NCBI RefSeq assembly: GCF_002157625.1
Contig: NZ_BDMM01000001.1
Span: 372,001-436,000, forward strand
Length of the DNA stretch: 64,000 nucleotides
Direction of reading: 5' to 3'
From: Brevundimonas sp. SH203
GTDB lineage: Bacteria; Pseudomonadota; Alphaproteobacteria; Caulobacterales; Caulobacteraceae
The translations under genes were made by a program, and so were the position numbers. Numbering within the stretch: the stretch's first letter is position 1; each line of letters begins with the position of its first letter. This document shows, piece by piece, positions 37,798 to 47,249 of the stretch. The notes under the pieces were generated by a model. That model was not told the origin of the DNA. It saw only the letters and a program-made list of their open reading frames with translations, and made no database searches.

Positions 37798-38922
37798 ATG
37801 ACCGTCGAACCCTTCCGCGCCATATCCGTCAGCCGTCTGGCGCACCAGCTGAAGTCCGAGGGCCGGTCGATCATCCATATGGAGTTCGGCCAGCCGTCCA
37901 CCGGCGCGCCCGCCGCCGCCATCGCCCGCGCCCATCAGGTGCTGGACCAGGACGCCATGGGCTATTGGGAAAGCCCCGACCTGTGCGCCCGCATCGCCCG
38001 CCTTTATGACGAACGGTACGGTGTCGCCGTCGCGCCCGAGCGGATCATCCTGACCAATGGCGCGTCGCCTGCGCTGGTTCTGGCCTTGAGCATCAGGTTC
38101 CGTCCCGGCGACCGCATCGCCCTGGCCCGGCCAGGCTATGTCGCCTATCGCAACACCCTGCGCGCCCTGCATCTGGAGCCGGTGGAAATCGCCTGCGGGC
38201 CGGAAACCCGATTTCAGCTGACCGCCGCCCAGTTGGAGGCGTTGGAGCCTGCGCCTGCGGGCGTCATCATCGCCAGCCCGGCCAATCCGACCGGGACCAT
38301 CATTCCTGAGGATGAACTGGCCGCCATCGCCGCCGTCTGCCGCCAGCGCAACATCGCCATCCTCTCGGACGAGATCTATCACAGCCTCAGCTATGTCGGC
38401 CCGACGCCGTCCATGCTGCAGTTCGCGCCGGACGCCATCGTGATCAACAGCTTCTCCAAATACTGGAGCATGGCCGGCTGGCGCTTAGGCTGGCTTCTGG
38501 TTCCAGAAGCGCAGATCGCGGCGGCCCGCGCCTATATCGGCAATATGTTCCTGACCCCGCCGTCGCTAAGCCAGCACGCGGGTCTGGTCGCCATGGACCA
38601 GACAGACGAACTTGAAGGCCACATCCAGACCTACGCCCGCAATCGCGACCTGATGCTGGAGGCCCTGCCTGCGCTGGGTCTAAAGAAGATCGCCCCGCCG
38701 GACGGCGCCTTCTACATCTGGGCCGACATCGGCCATCTGACCGACGACAGCGTCGCCTTCTGCGAGCAGATGCTGCGCGACACCGGCGTCGCGACCGCGC
38801 CCGGCGTCGATTTCGATCCCGTCGACGGGCGACGCTTCATCCGCTTCAGCTTCGCCGTTTCGACGCCGGAGATCGAGGACGCCCTAAGCCGCCTTCGTCC
38901 CTGGTTCGCCGCTCGCGGTTGA
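37798..38922 (+). CDS. Class I/II pyridoxal phosphate aminotransferase
   Basis: 374 aa. Fold-type I aminotransferase: MEFGQPSTGAPAAAI near the start, ASPANPTGTI, SDEIYHSLSY, and the PLP lysine in NSFSKYWSMAGWRLGW. Substrate not clear from the sequence; closest in pattern to aspartate/aromatic-type enzymes. It sits nine bases after rsmA. Its last 39 bases overlap the 3' end of the convergent histidine-kinase gene. Confidence 0.9.
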   Translation: MTVEPFRAISVSRLAHQLKSEGRSIIHMEFGQPSTGAPAAAIARAHQVLDQDAMGYWESPDLCARIARLYDERYGVAVAPERIILTNGASPALVLALSIRFRPGDRIALARPGYVAYRNTLRALHLEPVEIACGPETRFQLTAAQLEALEPAPAGVIIASPANPTGTIIPEDELAAIAAVCRQRNIAILSDEIYHSLSYVGPTPSMLQFAPDAIVINSFSKYWSMAGWRLGWLLVPEAQIAAARAYIGNMFLTPPSLSQHAGLVAMDQTDELEGHIQTYARNRDLMLEALPALGLKKIAPPDGAFYIWADIGHLTDDSVAFCEQMLRDTGVATAPGVDFDPVDGRRFIRFSFAVSTPEIEDALSRLRPWFAARG

Positions 38923-40662
38923 CCCGGCGTCCGCCGTCGACGTCGCCCTGTGCAGCGCTTCGTACAGCCGCTTGGGCTCAAGAGGTTTGGGCAACCAGTC
39001 GGTCATGCCGGCGGCGTAGCAAGCCTCCACCTGTTCCGTTTCGGTCCCGGCGCTGAAGCCGATCACCGGCACGGCCGCATTCAGCCCATCGGATGCGCGC
39101 AGGCGGCGCGTCGTCTCGTTCCCGTCGATGCCCGGCATATTGACGTCCATCAGCACCACGTCGAAGGCGCGTTCGGCCAGCAGCGACAGGGCCAGATGAC
39201 CGTCAGAGGCGGTCGCCAGATCGACCTCCAGCGGTTGCAGCACCAAGGCGATGGTGCGGCGGTTGATTTCGTGGTCGTCCACGGCCAGGACGCGGATACG
39301 CCGCGCCAGGGTCGGCCCCGCGCCGTCCACGCCGCCCTGCGCCTCCGTCGGTTGCCCCGCCGGCAGATCGACGCACAGGCTGAAGGCCGCGCCCTCGCCA
39401 GGCGCGCTCGACACCGTAAGATCTCCGCCCATCAACCGCGCCAGCTCCCGGCTGACGGTCAGGCCCAGCCCCGTCCCGCCATAGGTGCGCGCCACCTCGG
39501 CCGAGCCTTGCGCGAAGGGCGAGAACAGCCGCCCCATCGCCTCCGGTGTGATGCCGGCGCCCTGATCCACGACGGTCAGGGTCAGGCTGTACCGTTCCTC
39601 TGCCCGTGGCGCTGCGACCTCCAGCCGGATGACGCCGACGGGCGTGAACTTGATGGCGTTGGAGATCAGGTTGTTGATGATCTGGCGCAGGCGATAGGGA
39701 TCGCCTCGCAGCCAGACGGCCTCGTCGTGATCGACCGCCAACTCCAGAACCAGGCCCTTCTCGCTCGCCGGGGCGCTCCAGAAACGGGCCGTGTCGCGCA
39801 CCAGTTCGCCCAGTTCGAAGTCCCGGCTTTCGATGGTCATCGCCCCGGCCTCCATCTTGGAGTGATCCAGGAGGTCGTTCAGCATTCCTGTCATCAACCG
39901 GCCGGCGTCGATGATCAGTTCGGCAGTCTCGGCGCGCTTTTCGGGCAGTTTGTCGTCGCGGATGACATGGGCGCCGGCCAGGATGGCGCTAACCGGCGTG
40001 CGAAGCTCATGGCTCACGATGGCGGCCATGGAGGCGCGGTCGGCCATGGCGATCTGCGCCTGCTCCAGACGCCGTTCCGCCTCCGCGCGCGACTGCACCT
40101 CGGCCTGCCGCGCGTGATACACCCGCCAATAGATGTTCAGCATCATGCCCGCGAACAGCGCCGCCGACAGGGTCATGACGGCCACGCCGCGCGTGTCGCC
40201 CTGCACCAGCCGGATCATCGGCATCAGGGCCAGGAAAAACAGATAGGGCCCGCCGCCGATGAAGAACAGGACGCGCGATCCGATGCCCGACGCGACATTG
40301 GTCAGCAGTCCCCCCGCCAGGGTCAGGGCCGCCAGCGTCACCAGCGCGGGGTGATCGGTCGTCCAGATGATCAGCGCCATTCCGCCGAACAGCGTGGACA
40401 TCAGGGTCGTGGAGATCAGCGCAAGGACGATCGCCAACCGATCCGTCGATGGCTCCGCCCGCCGGAACGGCGCCATGGCCAACAGCTCGAATCCCTGAAC
40501 GATCAGCGCGACGGTCAGCCACAGCGGAATCCACTGGATCATGCCGCCGCTATTCAGCGCCCAAGCCATGACGGCCGCCAGAAGCAGACGCACGGGCACC
40601 TGTTTGACGCGCTCCCTGGCGCTGCCTCCCAGGATCGGTCCCATCGTGTCCAAAACTGTCAT
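38884..40662 (-). CDS. Hybrid sensor histidine kinase
   Basis: 592 aa. Six predicted transmembrane helices (about 22-178) with almost no periplasmic part, a short coiled linker (180-210), HisKA with the phospho-acceptor H218 in VSHELRTP, an HATPase with NNLISNAIKFT, DQGAGI and GGTGLGL, and a C-terminal receiver domain (about 455-575) with D506 in LMDVNMPGIDG and the conserved Lys in LPKPLE. There is no response regulator or Hpt gene adjacent, so it is an orphan. The membrane-embedded sensor suggests a signal in or at the membrane. Confidence 0.92.
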   Translation of the reverse strand: MTVLDTMGPILGGSARERVKQVPVRLLLAAVMAWALNSGGMIQWIPLWLTVALIVQGFELLAMAPFRRAEPSTDRLAIVLALISTTLMSTLFGGMALIIWTTDHPALVTLAALTLAGGLLTNVASGIGSRVLFFIGGGPYLFFLALMPMIRLVQGDTRGVAVMTLSAALFAGMMLNIYWRVYHARQAEVQSRAEAERRLEQAQIAMADRASMAAIVSHELRTPVSAILAGAHVIRDDKLPEKRAETAELIIDAGRLMTGMLNDLLDHSKMEAGAMTIESRDFELGELVRDTARFWSAPASEKGLVLELAVDHDEAVWLRGDPYRLRQIINNLISNAIKFTPVGVIRLEVAAPRAEERYSLTLTVVDQGAGITPEAMGRLFSPFAQGSAEVARTYGGTGLGLTVSRELARLMGGDLTVSSAPGEGAAFSLCVDLPAGQPTEAQGGVDGAGPTLARRIRVLAVDDHEINRRTIALVLQPLEVDLATASDGHLALSLLAERAFDVVLMDVNMPGIDGNETTRRLRASDGLNAAVPVIGFSAGTETEQVEACYAAGMTDWLPKPLEPKRLYEALHRATSTADAGSTASGEPGTKAA

Positions 40663-40810
40663 GACGCCCTCATTGCTCTCGACCTTAGGGGCGAGAGGGC
40701 GAACAGGACGTAAATCGCCGCGACTAGGGAATCCTACCTACCCACCTGTTTACCTTCCGATTTCTCCCCATCGGGCAGAAGGCGGTCAGTAGCGTTGCGT
40801 AGAGTACCCG

Positions 40811-40840
40811 AACGCCGCAGGCTCCACAGTCTGCGGCGTT
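40811..40840. terminator. Intrinsic terminator downstream of gmk
   Basis: A 10-bp stem AACGCCGCAG/CTGCGGCGTT with a ten-base loop ends four bases before the gmk stop codon on the leftward side. It separates gmk from the histidine kinase gene that follows in the same direction. The leftward T-run is weak. Confidence 0.6.
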
Positions 40841-40843
40841 TTC

Positions 40844-41485
40844 TCAGACCGCTTCGCGCAGCAGGGCGGCCTTGTAGTCGCCGACCCACAGGTTCCTGAA
40901 CCGGCGCGAGCGTTCCGCATGATAGATGTGGGCCAACTCGGCGTAGGATCGGTCGAAATCCTCGTTGACCAGCACATAGTCGAAGGCGTCGCAGTGTTCG
41001 ATTTCACCTTTTGCGTTGGCCACGCGGCGCTCGATCACGGCCTCCGAGTCCTGCGAGCGCGTCACCAGGCGGCGGCGCAACTCTTCCAGGCTGGGCGGCA
41101 GGATGAAGACCCGCACCGCATCCTGCGGGCATTTTTCCGCGACATCGCGCGCGCCCTGCCAGTCGATGTCGAACAGCACGTCGCGACCCTCGGCCAGGGC
41201 GCGATCCACCGGCCCACGCGGACTACCGTAGCGGTTGCCGTGGACATCCGCCCATTCCAGGAAGGCGTCGGCGTCGATCAGCTTCTGGAAGCGGTCGTGG
41301 TCCACGAAATGATAGTCGCGCCCGTCCACCTCGCCCGGCCGAATGCCGCGCGTGGTCATGGAGACGGACAGCTCAAGTCCCTTGTGATCCGCCATCAATC
41401 GGCGGCATAGCGACGTCTTGCCGGCGCCCGAAGGGCTGGCGACGATCAGGAGGACGCCCCGGCGGGGCGTGCGTTCATTCGACAT
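40844..41485 (-). CDS. gmk: Guanylate kinase
   Basis: 213 aa. It phosphorylates GMP to GDP. P-loop ASPSGAGKTSL, GMP-binding SVSMTTRGIRPGEVDGRDYHFV, and FDIDWQGARDV are diagnostic. ATG at 41485 gives the usual N-terminus; a GTG at 41500 is possible. The start overlaps the 3' end of yicC by 11 bases. Last gene of the fab/mltG/yicC/gmk run. Confidence 0.96.
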   Translation of the reverse strand: MSNERTPRRGVLLIVASPSGAGKTSLCRRLMADHKGLELSVSMTTRGIRPGEVDGRDYHFVDHDRFQKLIDADAFLEWADVHGNRYGSPRGPVDRALAEGRDVLFDIDWQGARDVAEKCPQDAVRVFILPPSLEELRRRLVTRSQDSEAVIERRVANAKGEIEHCDAFDYVLVNEDFDRSYAELAHIYHAERSRRFRNLWVGDYKAALLREAV

Positions 41486-42359
41486 TCTGGACCTGCTCAC
41501 GCAACTGTTCGATGACGGCCTTGAGCTCCAGGCCGATTCCGGTGAGCGCGGTCGTAGCCGATTTCGAGCAGAGGGTATTCGCCTCTCTCATGAATTCCTG
41601 CATCAGAAAGTCGAGTTTCCGCCCGGCTGGCGCCGAGGCCACAAGCTGGCGCGCGGCCGCAACATGGGCCGTCAGCCGATCCAGTTCCTCGCGCACATCG
41701 GCCTTGGTCGCCAGGGCGGCGGCTTCCAGGAAAATCCGCTCGTCCAGGCCCGGCGCGTCGGGCGCCAGTTCCTTGATGCGGCGCGTGAACCGCTCGCGGA
41801 TCGTTTCGACCTGGGCGGCGGCCTCGCCTTCGGCCTGGGCCGTCAGGGCCTCGATCCGGCCGATGAAGTCCTCCAGCACCGGCGCAAGAAGCGCGCCCTC
41901 CTGCTGGCGCGATGCCTTCAGGGCGTCCAGCGCCTGCTCCACCGTGCGGGCCATGGCGGCTTCCAGAACCGTTCGCGCTTCTGGATCGTCCACCTCTTCC
42001 GGCGCCTCGATCACGCCGCGCAAGGCCAGAAGACCGTCCGCCGACGGCGGCGTCGCCCCGTCCTCGGCCAGTTCGTTGGCCAGGGTCAGATAGCGCGCCA
42101 GCACCGCCGCATTGATGACGACCGAGGCTTCGCCCGCATCCGTTCGCTTCGCCTGAAGGCCGATGCTGACCTGGCCGCGTGCGAACCGCGCCTGGCCCGC
42201 CGCCTTGGCCGCCCGCTCGACGGCGTCGAAACCGTGCGGTCCCCGGAAGCGGACCTCCAGATTGCGTCCGTTGACCGAGCGGGCCTCGACCGACCAGGTC
42301 CAGTCCTCCCCCGCCCCGTCGGCCCGGCCGAAGCCGGTCATGCCTGAAAGCACGTTCAT
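41475..42359 (-). CDS. yicC: YicC family endoribonuclease
   Basis: 294 aa. Signatures: MTGFGRADG at the start, VEARSVNGRNLEVRFR, and the C-terminal GRKLDFLMQEFMREANTLCSKS that defines the family. YicC-type proteins have endoribonuclease activity and influence small-RNA decay in other bacteria. Coupled with mltG upstream (four-base overlap) and gmk downstream. Confidence 0.94.
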   Translation of the reverse strand: MNVLSGMTGFGRADGAGEDWTWSVEARSVNGRNLEVRFRGPHGFDAVERAAKAAGQARFARGQVSIGLQAKRTDAGEASVVINAAVLARYLTLANELAEDGATPPSADGLLALRGVIEAPEEVDDPEARTVLEAAMARTVEQALDALKASRQQEGALLAPVLEDFIGRIEALTAQAEGEAAAQVETIRERFTRRIKELAPDAPGLDERIFLEAAALATKADVREELDRLTAHVAAARQLVASAPAGRKLDFLMQEFMREANTLCSKSATTALTGIGLELKAVIEQLREQVQNVE

Positions 42360-43507
42360 CTCGCCCCCTGACTGGCGCCGGCCGGCAAGGTGAGGGTCGC
42401 CTGGCCCGTCGCGGCCTGTTCTGGCGACATCATCGGCGCCGGATTCATGCCCGGCGCGACGGACGCGGGGTCTTCCGGCGGCAGACCGGCCTTCTGACGC
42501 TCGATCTGGCGCCAGCGAGCCACGTTCTGCTGATGCTCCTCATAGGTCAGGGCGAAGGCGTGACCGCCCGACCCGTCCGCGACGAAGAACAGGGCCGGGT
42601 CCGCCGACGGGTTCAACACGGCCTTCAGCGCATCCACGCCGGGATTGGCGATCGGCGACGGCGGCAGGCCGTTGATCTGATAGGTGTTCCATGGCGTCGC
42701 CGCCAACAGTTCCGAACGTCGGATGCCACGCCCCAGGGGCCGCCCCTTGGTGATGCCGTAAACGATGGTCGGATCGCTCTCCAGCCGCATTCCGGCGCGC
42801 AGCCGGTTGGAGAAGACCGCCGCCACGCGGGGCCGCTCCGCCGCCAGGCCCGTCTCCTTTTCGACGATGGAGGCCAGAACGACCGCCTCTTCCGGCGTGC
42901 GGGCCACGGTCGCGGGCGAACGCTGGGCCCACAATTGACGCAGATTCTCCGTCGCCGCGCGCTGCATCCGGTCGATCACCGACTGTCGCGTGTCGCCGCG
43001 CGAGACCTCATAGGTGTCGGGCCACAGGCTGCCTTCCGCAGGCGTGTCCGCAACTGCGCCCGTCAGGACCGCTTCCTTGTTCAGGATGTCGACGGCCTGA
43101 AGCGACGACCAGCCTTCCGGCAGGGTCACGAAATGGCGCACCACCCGCCCCTCGACCAGCAGGTTCAACACCCCCGCCAGCGACATGCCCGACGGCACTT
43201 CGTATTCCCCGGCCCTCAATCGGCGATCCGCCCCGGTCAGGGTCGCCGCCGCGCGGAACAGGTCGGTCGAGCGGATCACGCCCTCGGCCTTCATCTTGGC
43301 GGCTATGGCCGAGACGCCCGAGCCGCTGGCCAAGGTCACGACCGTCTTGTCGCCCTGCCGCGCCGACGGGCCGGGCGCGTAATAGACGGCCCAGACCGCG
43401 ATCAGCGCCACCAGCAGGAACAGGCCGAAGGTCGCCGATGCGGTCAGCAGCGAGACCGTGAATCCCGACCGTCCTCCCGACTTTTCGACCCGTCCCCGCC
43501 CGAACAC
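42356..43507 (-). CDS. mltG: Endolytic transglycosylase MltG
   Basis: 383 aa, GTG start directly next to the fabF stop. One transmembrane helix (about 18-43), a LysM-like region, and the YceG catalytic domain with the Glu-containing LASIVEKETG (211-220), GLWPDTY-like SLWPDTYEV and TYQINGLPPSPIANPG. It cuts nascent peptidoglycan in the membrane and ends glycan strands. The Pro/Met/Gln-rich C-terminal tail of about 60 residues is an addition. Confidence 0.95.
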   Translation of the reverse strand: MFGRGRVEKSGGRSGFTVSLLTASATFGLFLLVALIAVWAVYYAPGPSARQGDKTVVTLASGSGVSAIAAKMKAEGVIRSTDLFRAAATLTGADRRLRAGEYEVPSGMSLAGVLNLLVEGRVVRHFVTLPEGWSSLQAVDILNKEAVLTGAVADTPAEGSLWPDTYEVSRGDTRQSVIDRMQRAATENLRQLWAQRSPATVARTPEEAVVLASIVEKETGLAAERPRVAAVFSNRLRAGMRLESDPTIVYGITKGRPLGRGIRRSELLAATPWNTYQINGLPPSPIANPGVDALKAVLNPSADPALFFVADGSGGHAFALTYEEHQQNVARWRQIERQKAGLPPEDPASVAPGMNPAPMMSPEQAATGQATLTLPAGASQGAR

Positions 43508-44779
<1,272 letters not shown>

Positions 44780-44850
44780 GGCGCGTGCTCCTTCAGCTCC
44801 AAACCTTCCCTTACGGAATCACATGGGGATTCGTCTGGGTCAGAAACAGT

Positions 44851-44893
44851 AAAGGCCGCCGGGCCTCTCCGCTAGGAGCGCCGGGCGGCCTTT
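44851..44893. terminator. Hairpin between acpP and fabF
   Basis: AAAGGCCGCC and GGCGGCCTTT form a 10-bp stem with a GC-rich loop region, ending in TTT in both directions. Placed between acpP and fabF, it may end most acpP messages and let only part through to fabF, fitting the very high ACP requirement. Confidence 0.7.
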
Positions 44894-44932
44894 TGAACCG
44901 TCAGCCTTTCGGCCTTCCGTCGGGGGCTAGGA

Positions 44933-45172
44933 TCAGCCGGCCGACTTTTCGTCGATGAACTTGACCGCATCGCCGACCGTCTGGATGTGCTCGGCGGCGT
45001 CATCCGGGATCTCGATGTCGAATTCTTCTTCGAAGGCCATCACCAGCTCGACGTTGTCGAGCGAGTCGGCGCCCAGGTCGTCGATGAAGCTGGCCTTTTC
45101 CGTGACCTTGTCCGGATCGGCGTCCAGGTGGTCGATGACGATCTTGCGAACGCGCTCGAGGGTGTCGGACAT
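44933..45172 (-). CDS. acpP: Acyl carrier protein
   Basis: 79 aa, acidic four-helix protein carrying acyl chains on a phosphopantetheine arm attached to S37 in [28 protein letters not shown] at 45172 ([10 protein letters not shown]) is the standard ACP start; longer frames upstream are spurious. Two 11-bp direct repeats lie just upstream (45193-45203 and 45222-45232). It sits between fabG and fabF. Confidence 0.98.
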   Translation of the reverse strand: MSDTLERVRKIVIDHLDADPDKVTEKASFIDDLGADSLDNVELVMAFEEEFDIEIPDDAAEHIQTVGDAVKFIDEKSAG

Positions 45173-45192
45173 CAGTGTCTCTCTGCCTGTTT

Positions 45193-45232
45193 GAAATCGC
45201 CGTAGAGGCGGGGGTAGCTCGGAAATCGCCGT
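45193..45232. repeat. Two 11-bp direct repeats upstream of acpP
   Basis: GAAATCGCCGT occurs at 45193-45203 and again at 45222-45232, 29 bp apart start to start (nearly three helical turns), 21 to 60 bases upstream of the acpP ATG. This spacing would suit a protein bound to one face of the DNA, or the repeats may act in the leader RNA. Function unknown. Confidence 0.6.
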
Positions 45233-45255
45233 CTCACGGCAGCGAAGGCGACGCA

Positions 45256-45311
45256 AGCCCGAAAGCCCGAACCGCCGTTGCACCCAGCCCTTTAGCACAG
45301 GCTTTCGGGCT
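45256..45311. terminator. Inverted repeat downstream of fabG
   Basis: AGCCCGAAAGCC (45256-45267) and GGCTTTCGGGCT (45300-45311) pair perfectly over 12 bp around a 32-base loop. Position between the fabG stop and the acpP promoter suggests termination of the fabD-fabG message or a structure at the acpP promoter. Confidence 0.55.
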
Positions 45312-45351
45312 GGAAATAGTCTGTTGCGCGTCGTGATGACGGCGGATGGCC

Positions 45352-46092
45352 TTAAATCATCGCCATTCCGCCGTTCACATGCAGGGTCTGGCCCGTCACA
45401 TAGGCGGCTTCGTTGGACGACAGATAGACGGCGGCGGCGGCGATCTCGTCGCCCGTGCCCAGCCGGCCGGCCGGAATACGGCCCAGGATGGCCTCGCGCT
45501 GCTGGTCGTTCAGCACATCGGTCATCGGCGAGGCGATGAAGCCCGGCGCGATGCAATTGACCGTGATGCCGCGCGAACCGACTTCCTGGGCCAGCGACTT
45601 GGAAAAGCCGATCATGCCGGCCTTGGAGGCCGAATAGTTGGTCTGGCCCGGGTTGCCGGTCACGCCGACGACCGAGGTCACGCCGATGATTCGCCCCGAA
45701 CGGCGCTTCATCATCCCCTTCACCGCCGCGCGGGTCAGGCGGAAATAGGATTCCAGATTGATCTGGATGACGGACTGGAAGTCCTCGTCCTTCATCCGCA
45801 TCAACAGGCCGTCCTTGGTGATGCCGGCGTTGGCCACCAGGATGTCCAGCGGCGCGCCCGCCGCCGTCTCGGCCGCATTGACCAGATTATCGACCGACTC
45901 CGGGTCCGACAGATTGGCGGTGGCGAAATGGGCGCGCTCACCCAGTTCCTTGGCCAGGTCCGCCAGCACCGCCTCGCGCGTGCCGGACAGCACAACGGTC
46001 GCGCCCTGTGCGTGCAGCGCCCGCGCCACCGCCCCGCCGATGCCGCCCGTCGCGCCCGTCACTAGCGCGGTCTTGCCTGCAAGATTGAACAT
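45352..46092 (-). CDS. fabG: 3-oxoacyl-ACP reductase
   Basis: 246 aa. NADPH-dependent SDR enzyme reducing beta-ketoacyl-ACP. [12 protein letters not shown] for the cofactor, NAGI, S140 in IIGVTSVVG and Y153-x3-K157 in NYSASKAGM complete the active site. It is preceded by a large inverted repeat and by fabD. A long terminator-like inverted repeat follows. Confidence 0.97.
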   Translation of the reverse strand: MFNLAGKTALVTGATGGIGGAVARALHAQGATVVLSGTREAVLADLAKELGERAHFATANLSDPESVDNLVNAAETAAGAPLDILVANAGITKDGLLMRMKDEDFQSVIQINLESYFRLTRAAVKGMMKRRSGRIIGVTSVVGVTGNPGQTNYSASKAGMIGFSKSLAQEVGSRGITVNCIAPGFIASPMTDVLNDQQREAILGRIPAGRLGTGDEIAAAAVYLSSNEAAYVTGQTLHVNGGMAMI

Positions 46093-46101
46093 CTACTTTC
46101 T

Positions 46102-46229
46102 CCGCTCATCCCGGCGAAAGCCGGGACCCAGTGCTTTCACGCGCAGGATGGCCGGGATCACCGCTTCTGCGCAAACGCAAACGCTCATCGCCCAAAGAAC
46201 TGGGTCCCGGCTTTCGCCGGGATGAGCGG
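46102..46229. repeat. Bipartite inverted-repeat element with GAAA-loop hairpins (fabG-fabD gap)
   Basis: Two perfectly inverted 31-nt arms lie at 46102-46132 and 46199-46229, separated by 66 bp. Each arm contains its own hairpin, CCCGGC-GAAA-GCCGGG on one strand, that is, a GNRA-type tetraloop, flanked by TCATC and GACCCAG. This is an intergenic REP-like element of a kind common in alphaproteobacterial genomes. It fills nearly all of the 141-bp gap between the fabG and fabD genes, which lie on the same strand. Confidence 0.85.
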
Positions 46230-46233
46230 CAAA

Positions 46234-47178
46234 TCAAAAGGCCTTGGCGAACGCTTCCAACTCTTCCGGCGTGTTCAGCGGCAGGCTCTCGGCGTCCGGC
46301 GCGATGCGCTTGGCCATGCCGGTCAGCACCTTGCCCGATCCGACCTCGACGAAGCGGGTCACGCCGCCTTCGCCGGCCATCCATTCCATGCTTTCGCGCC
46401 AGCGCACGCGGCCCGTGACCTGTTCGACCAGCAGGCGGCGGATGACCTCCGGGTCGCTTTCGGGGCGGGCCAGGACGTTGGCGATCACCGGCACAGCCGG
46501 CGCGACGATCTTGGCGTTGGCCAGGGCCTGGGCCATTTCGTCGGCGGCCGGCTGCATCAGCGGACAGTGGAAGGGCGCCGAGACGTTCAACGGGATCGCC
46601 CGCGCGCCCAGTTCCTTGGCCTTTTCGATGGCGCGATCCACCGCCGCCTTCTCGCCCGAGATGACGATGTTTCCGGCGTTGTTGTCGTTGGCGACCACGC
46701 AGACGCCCAGTTCCGCGCCCGCCGCCGCAGCGGCCTCGGCCAGGGCCAGGTCGGTTTTGGGGCCGATCAGAGAGGCCATCGCCCCCTGCCCCACCGGCAC
46801 TGCCCGCTGCATGGCCTGACCGCGCAGCTTCAGCAGCCGCGCCGTATCCGACAGGCTGATCGCGCCCGCCGCCGCCAGGGCCGAATACTCACCCAGCGAG
46901 TGACCGGCGACATAGGCCGCCGTCGCCACGTCGAACCCGAACTCGACCTTCAGCGCCCGGATCGCCGCCATGGACACGGCCATCAGGGCGGGCTGGGCGT
47001 TCTCGGTCAAGGTCAGCTGGTCCTCGGGGCCTTCGCGCATCAGCACCGACAGCTTCTGGCCCAGGGCCTCGTCCACCTCGGCGAAGACGTCGCGGGCCGA
47101 GCCGAAGGCGTCCGCCAGTTGCGCGCCCATGCCGACCGCCTGGCTGCCCTGGCCCGGAAACAGAAGTGCGAGGGTCAT
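46234..47178 (-). CDS. fabD: Malonyl-CoA-ACP transacylase
   Basis: 314 aa. It loads malonate from CoA onto ACP. FPGQGSQAVGMG at the N-terminus, nucleophile S94 in AGHSLGEYSALAAAG, and VSAPFHCPLM with the catalytic His. First gene of the leftward fab cluster, about 70 bp after the cytochrome b561 gene, so it has its own promoter in a short gap. Confidence 0.97.
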   Translation of the reverse strand: MTLALLFPGQGSQAVGMGAQLADAFGSARDVFAEVDEALGQKLSVLMREGPEDQLTLTENAQPALMAVSMAAIRALKVEFGFDVATAAYVAGHSLGEYSALAAAGAISLSDTARLLKLRGQAMQRAVPVGQGAMASLIGPKTDLALAEAAAAAGAELGVCVVANDNNAGNIVISGEKAAVDRAIEKAKELGARAIPLNVSAPFHCPLMQPAADEMAQALANAKIVAPAVPVIANVLARPESDPEVIRRLLVEQVTGRVRWRESMEWMAGEGGVTRFVEVGSGKVLTGMAKRIAPDAESLPLNTPEELEAFAKAF

Positions 47179-47249
47179 CGACCGCTCCCTGAATCGTTCA
47201 TCGAGGCGCGGAGCCGTAAGCCCTCGCTTCCGTCAGGGCAAGCGTCGGT

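Noticed and set aside
35923-38382. An 819-codon leftward frame opposite pdxA, rsmA and the aminotransferase
   Set aside because: It spans three well-supported genes on the other strand and shows only low-complexity Gly/Asp/Arg composition.
38950-40713. A 587-codon rightward frame opposite the histidine kinase
   Set aside because: The His, Asp and ATP-binding motifs are all in the leftward frame; this one is composition-driven.
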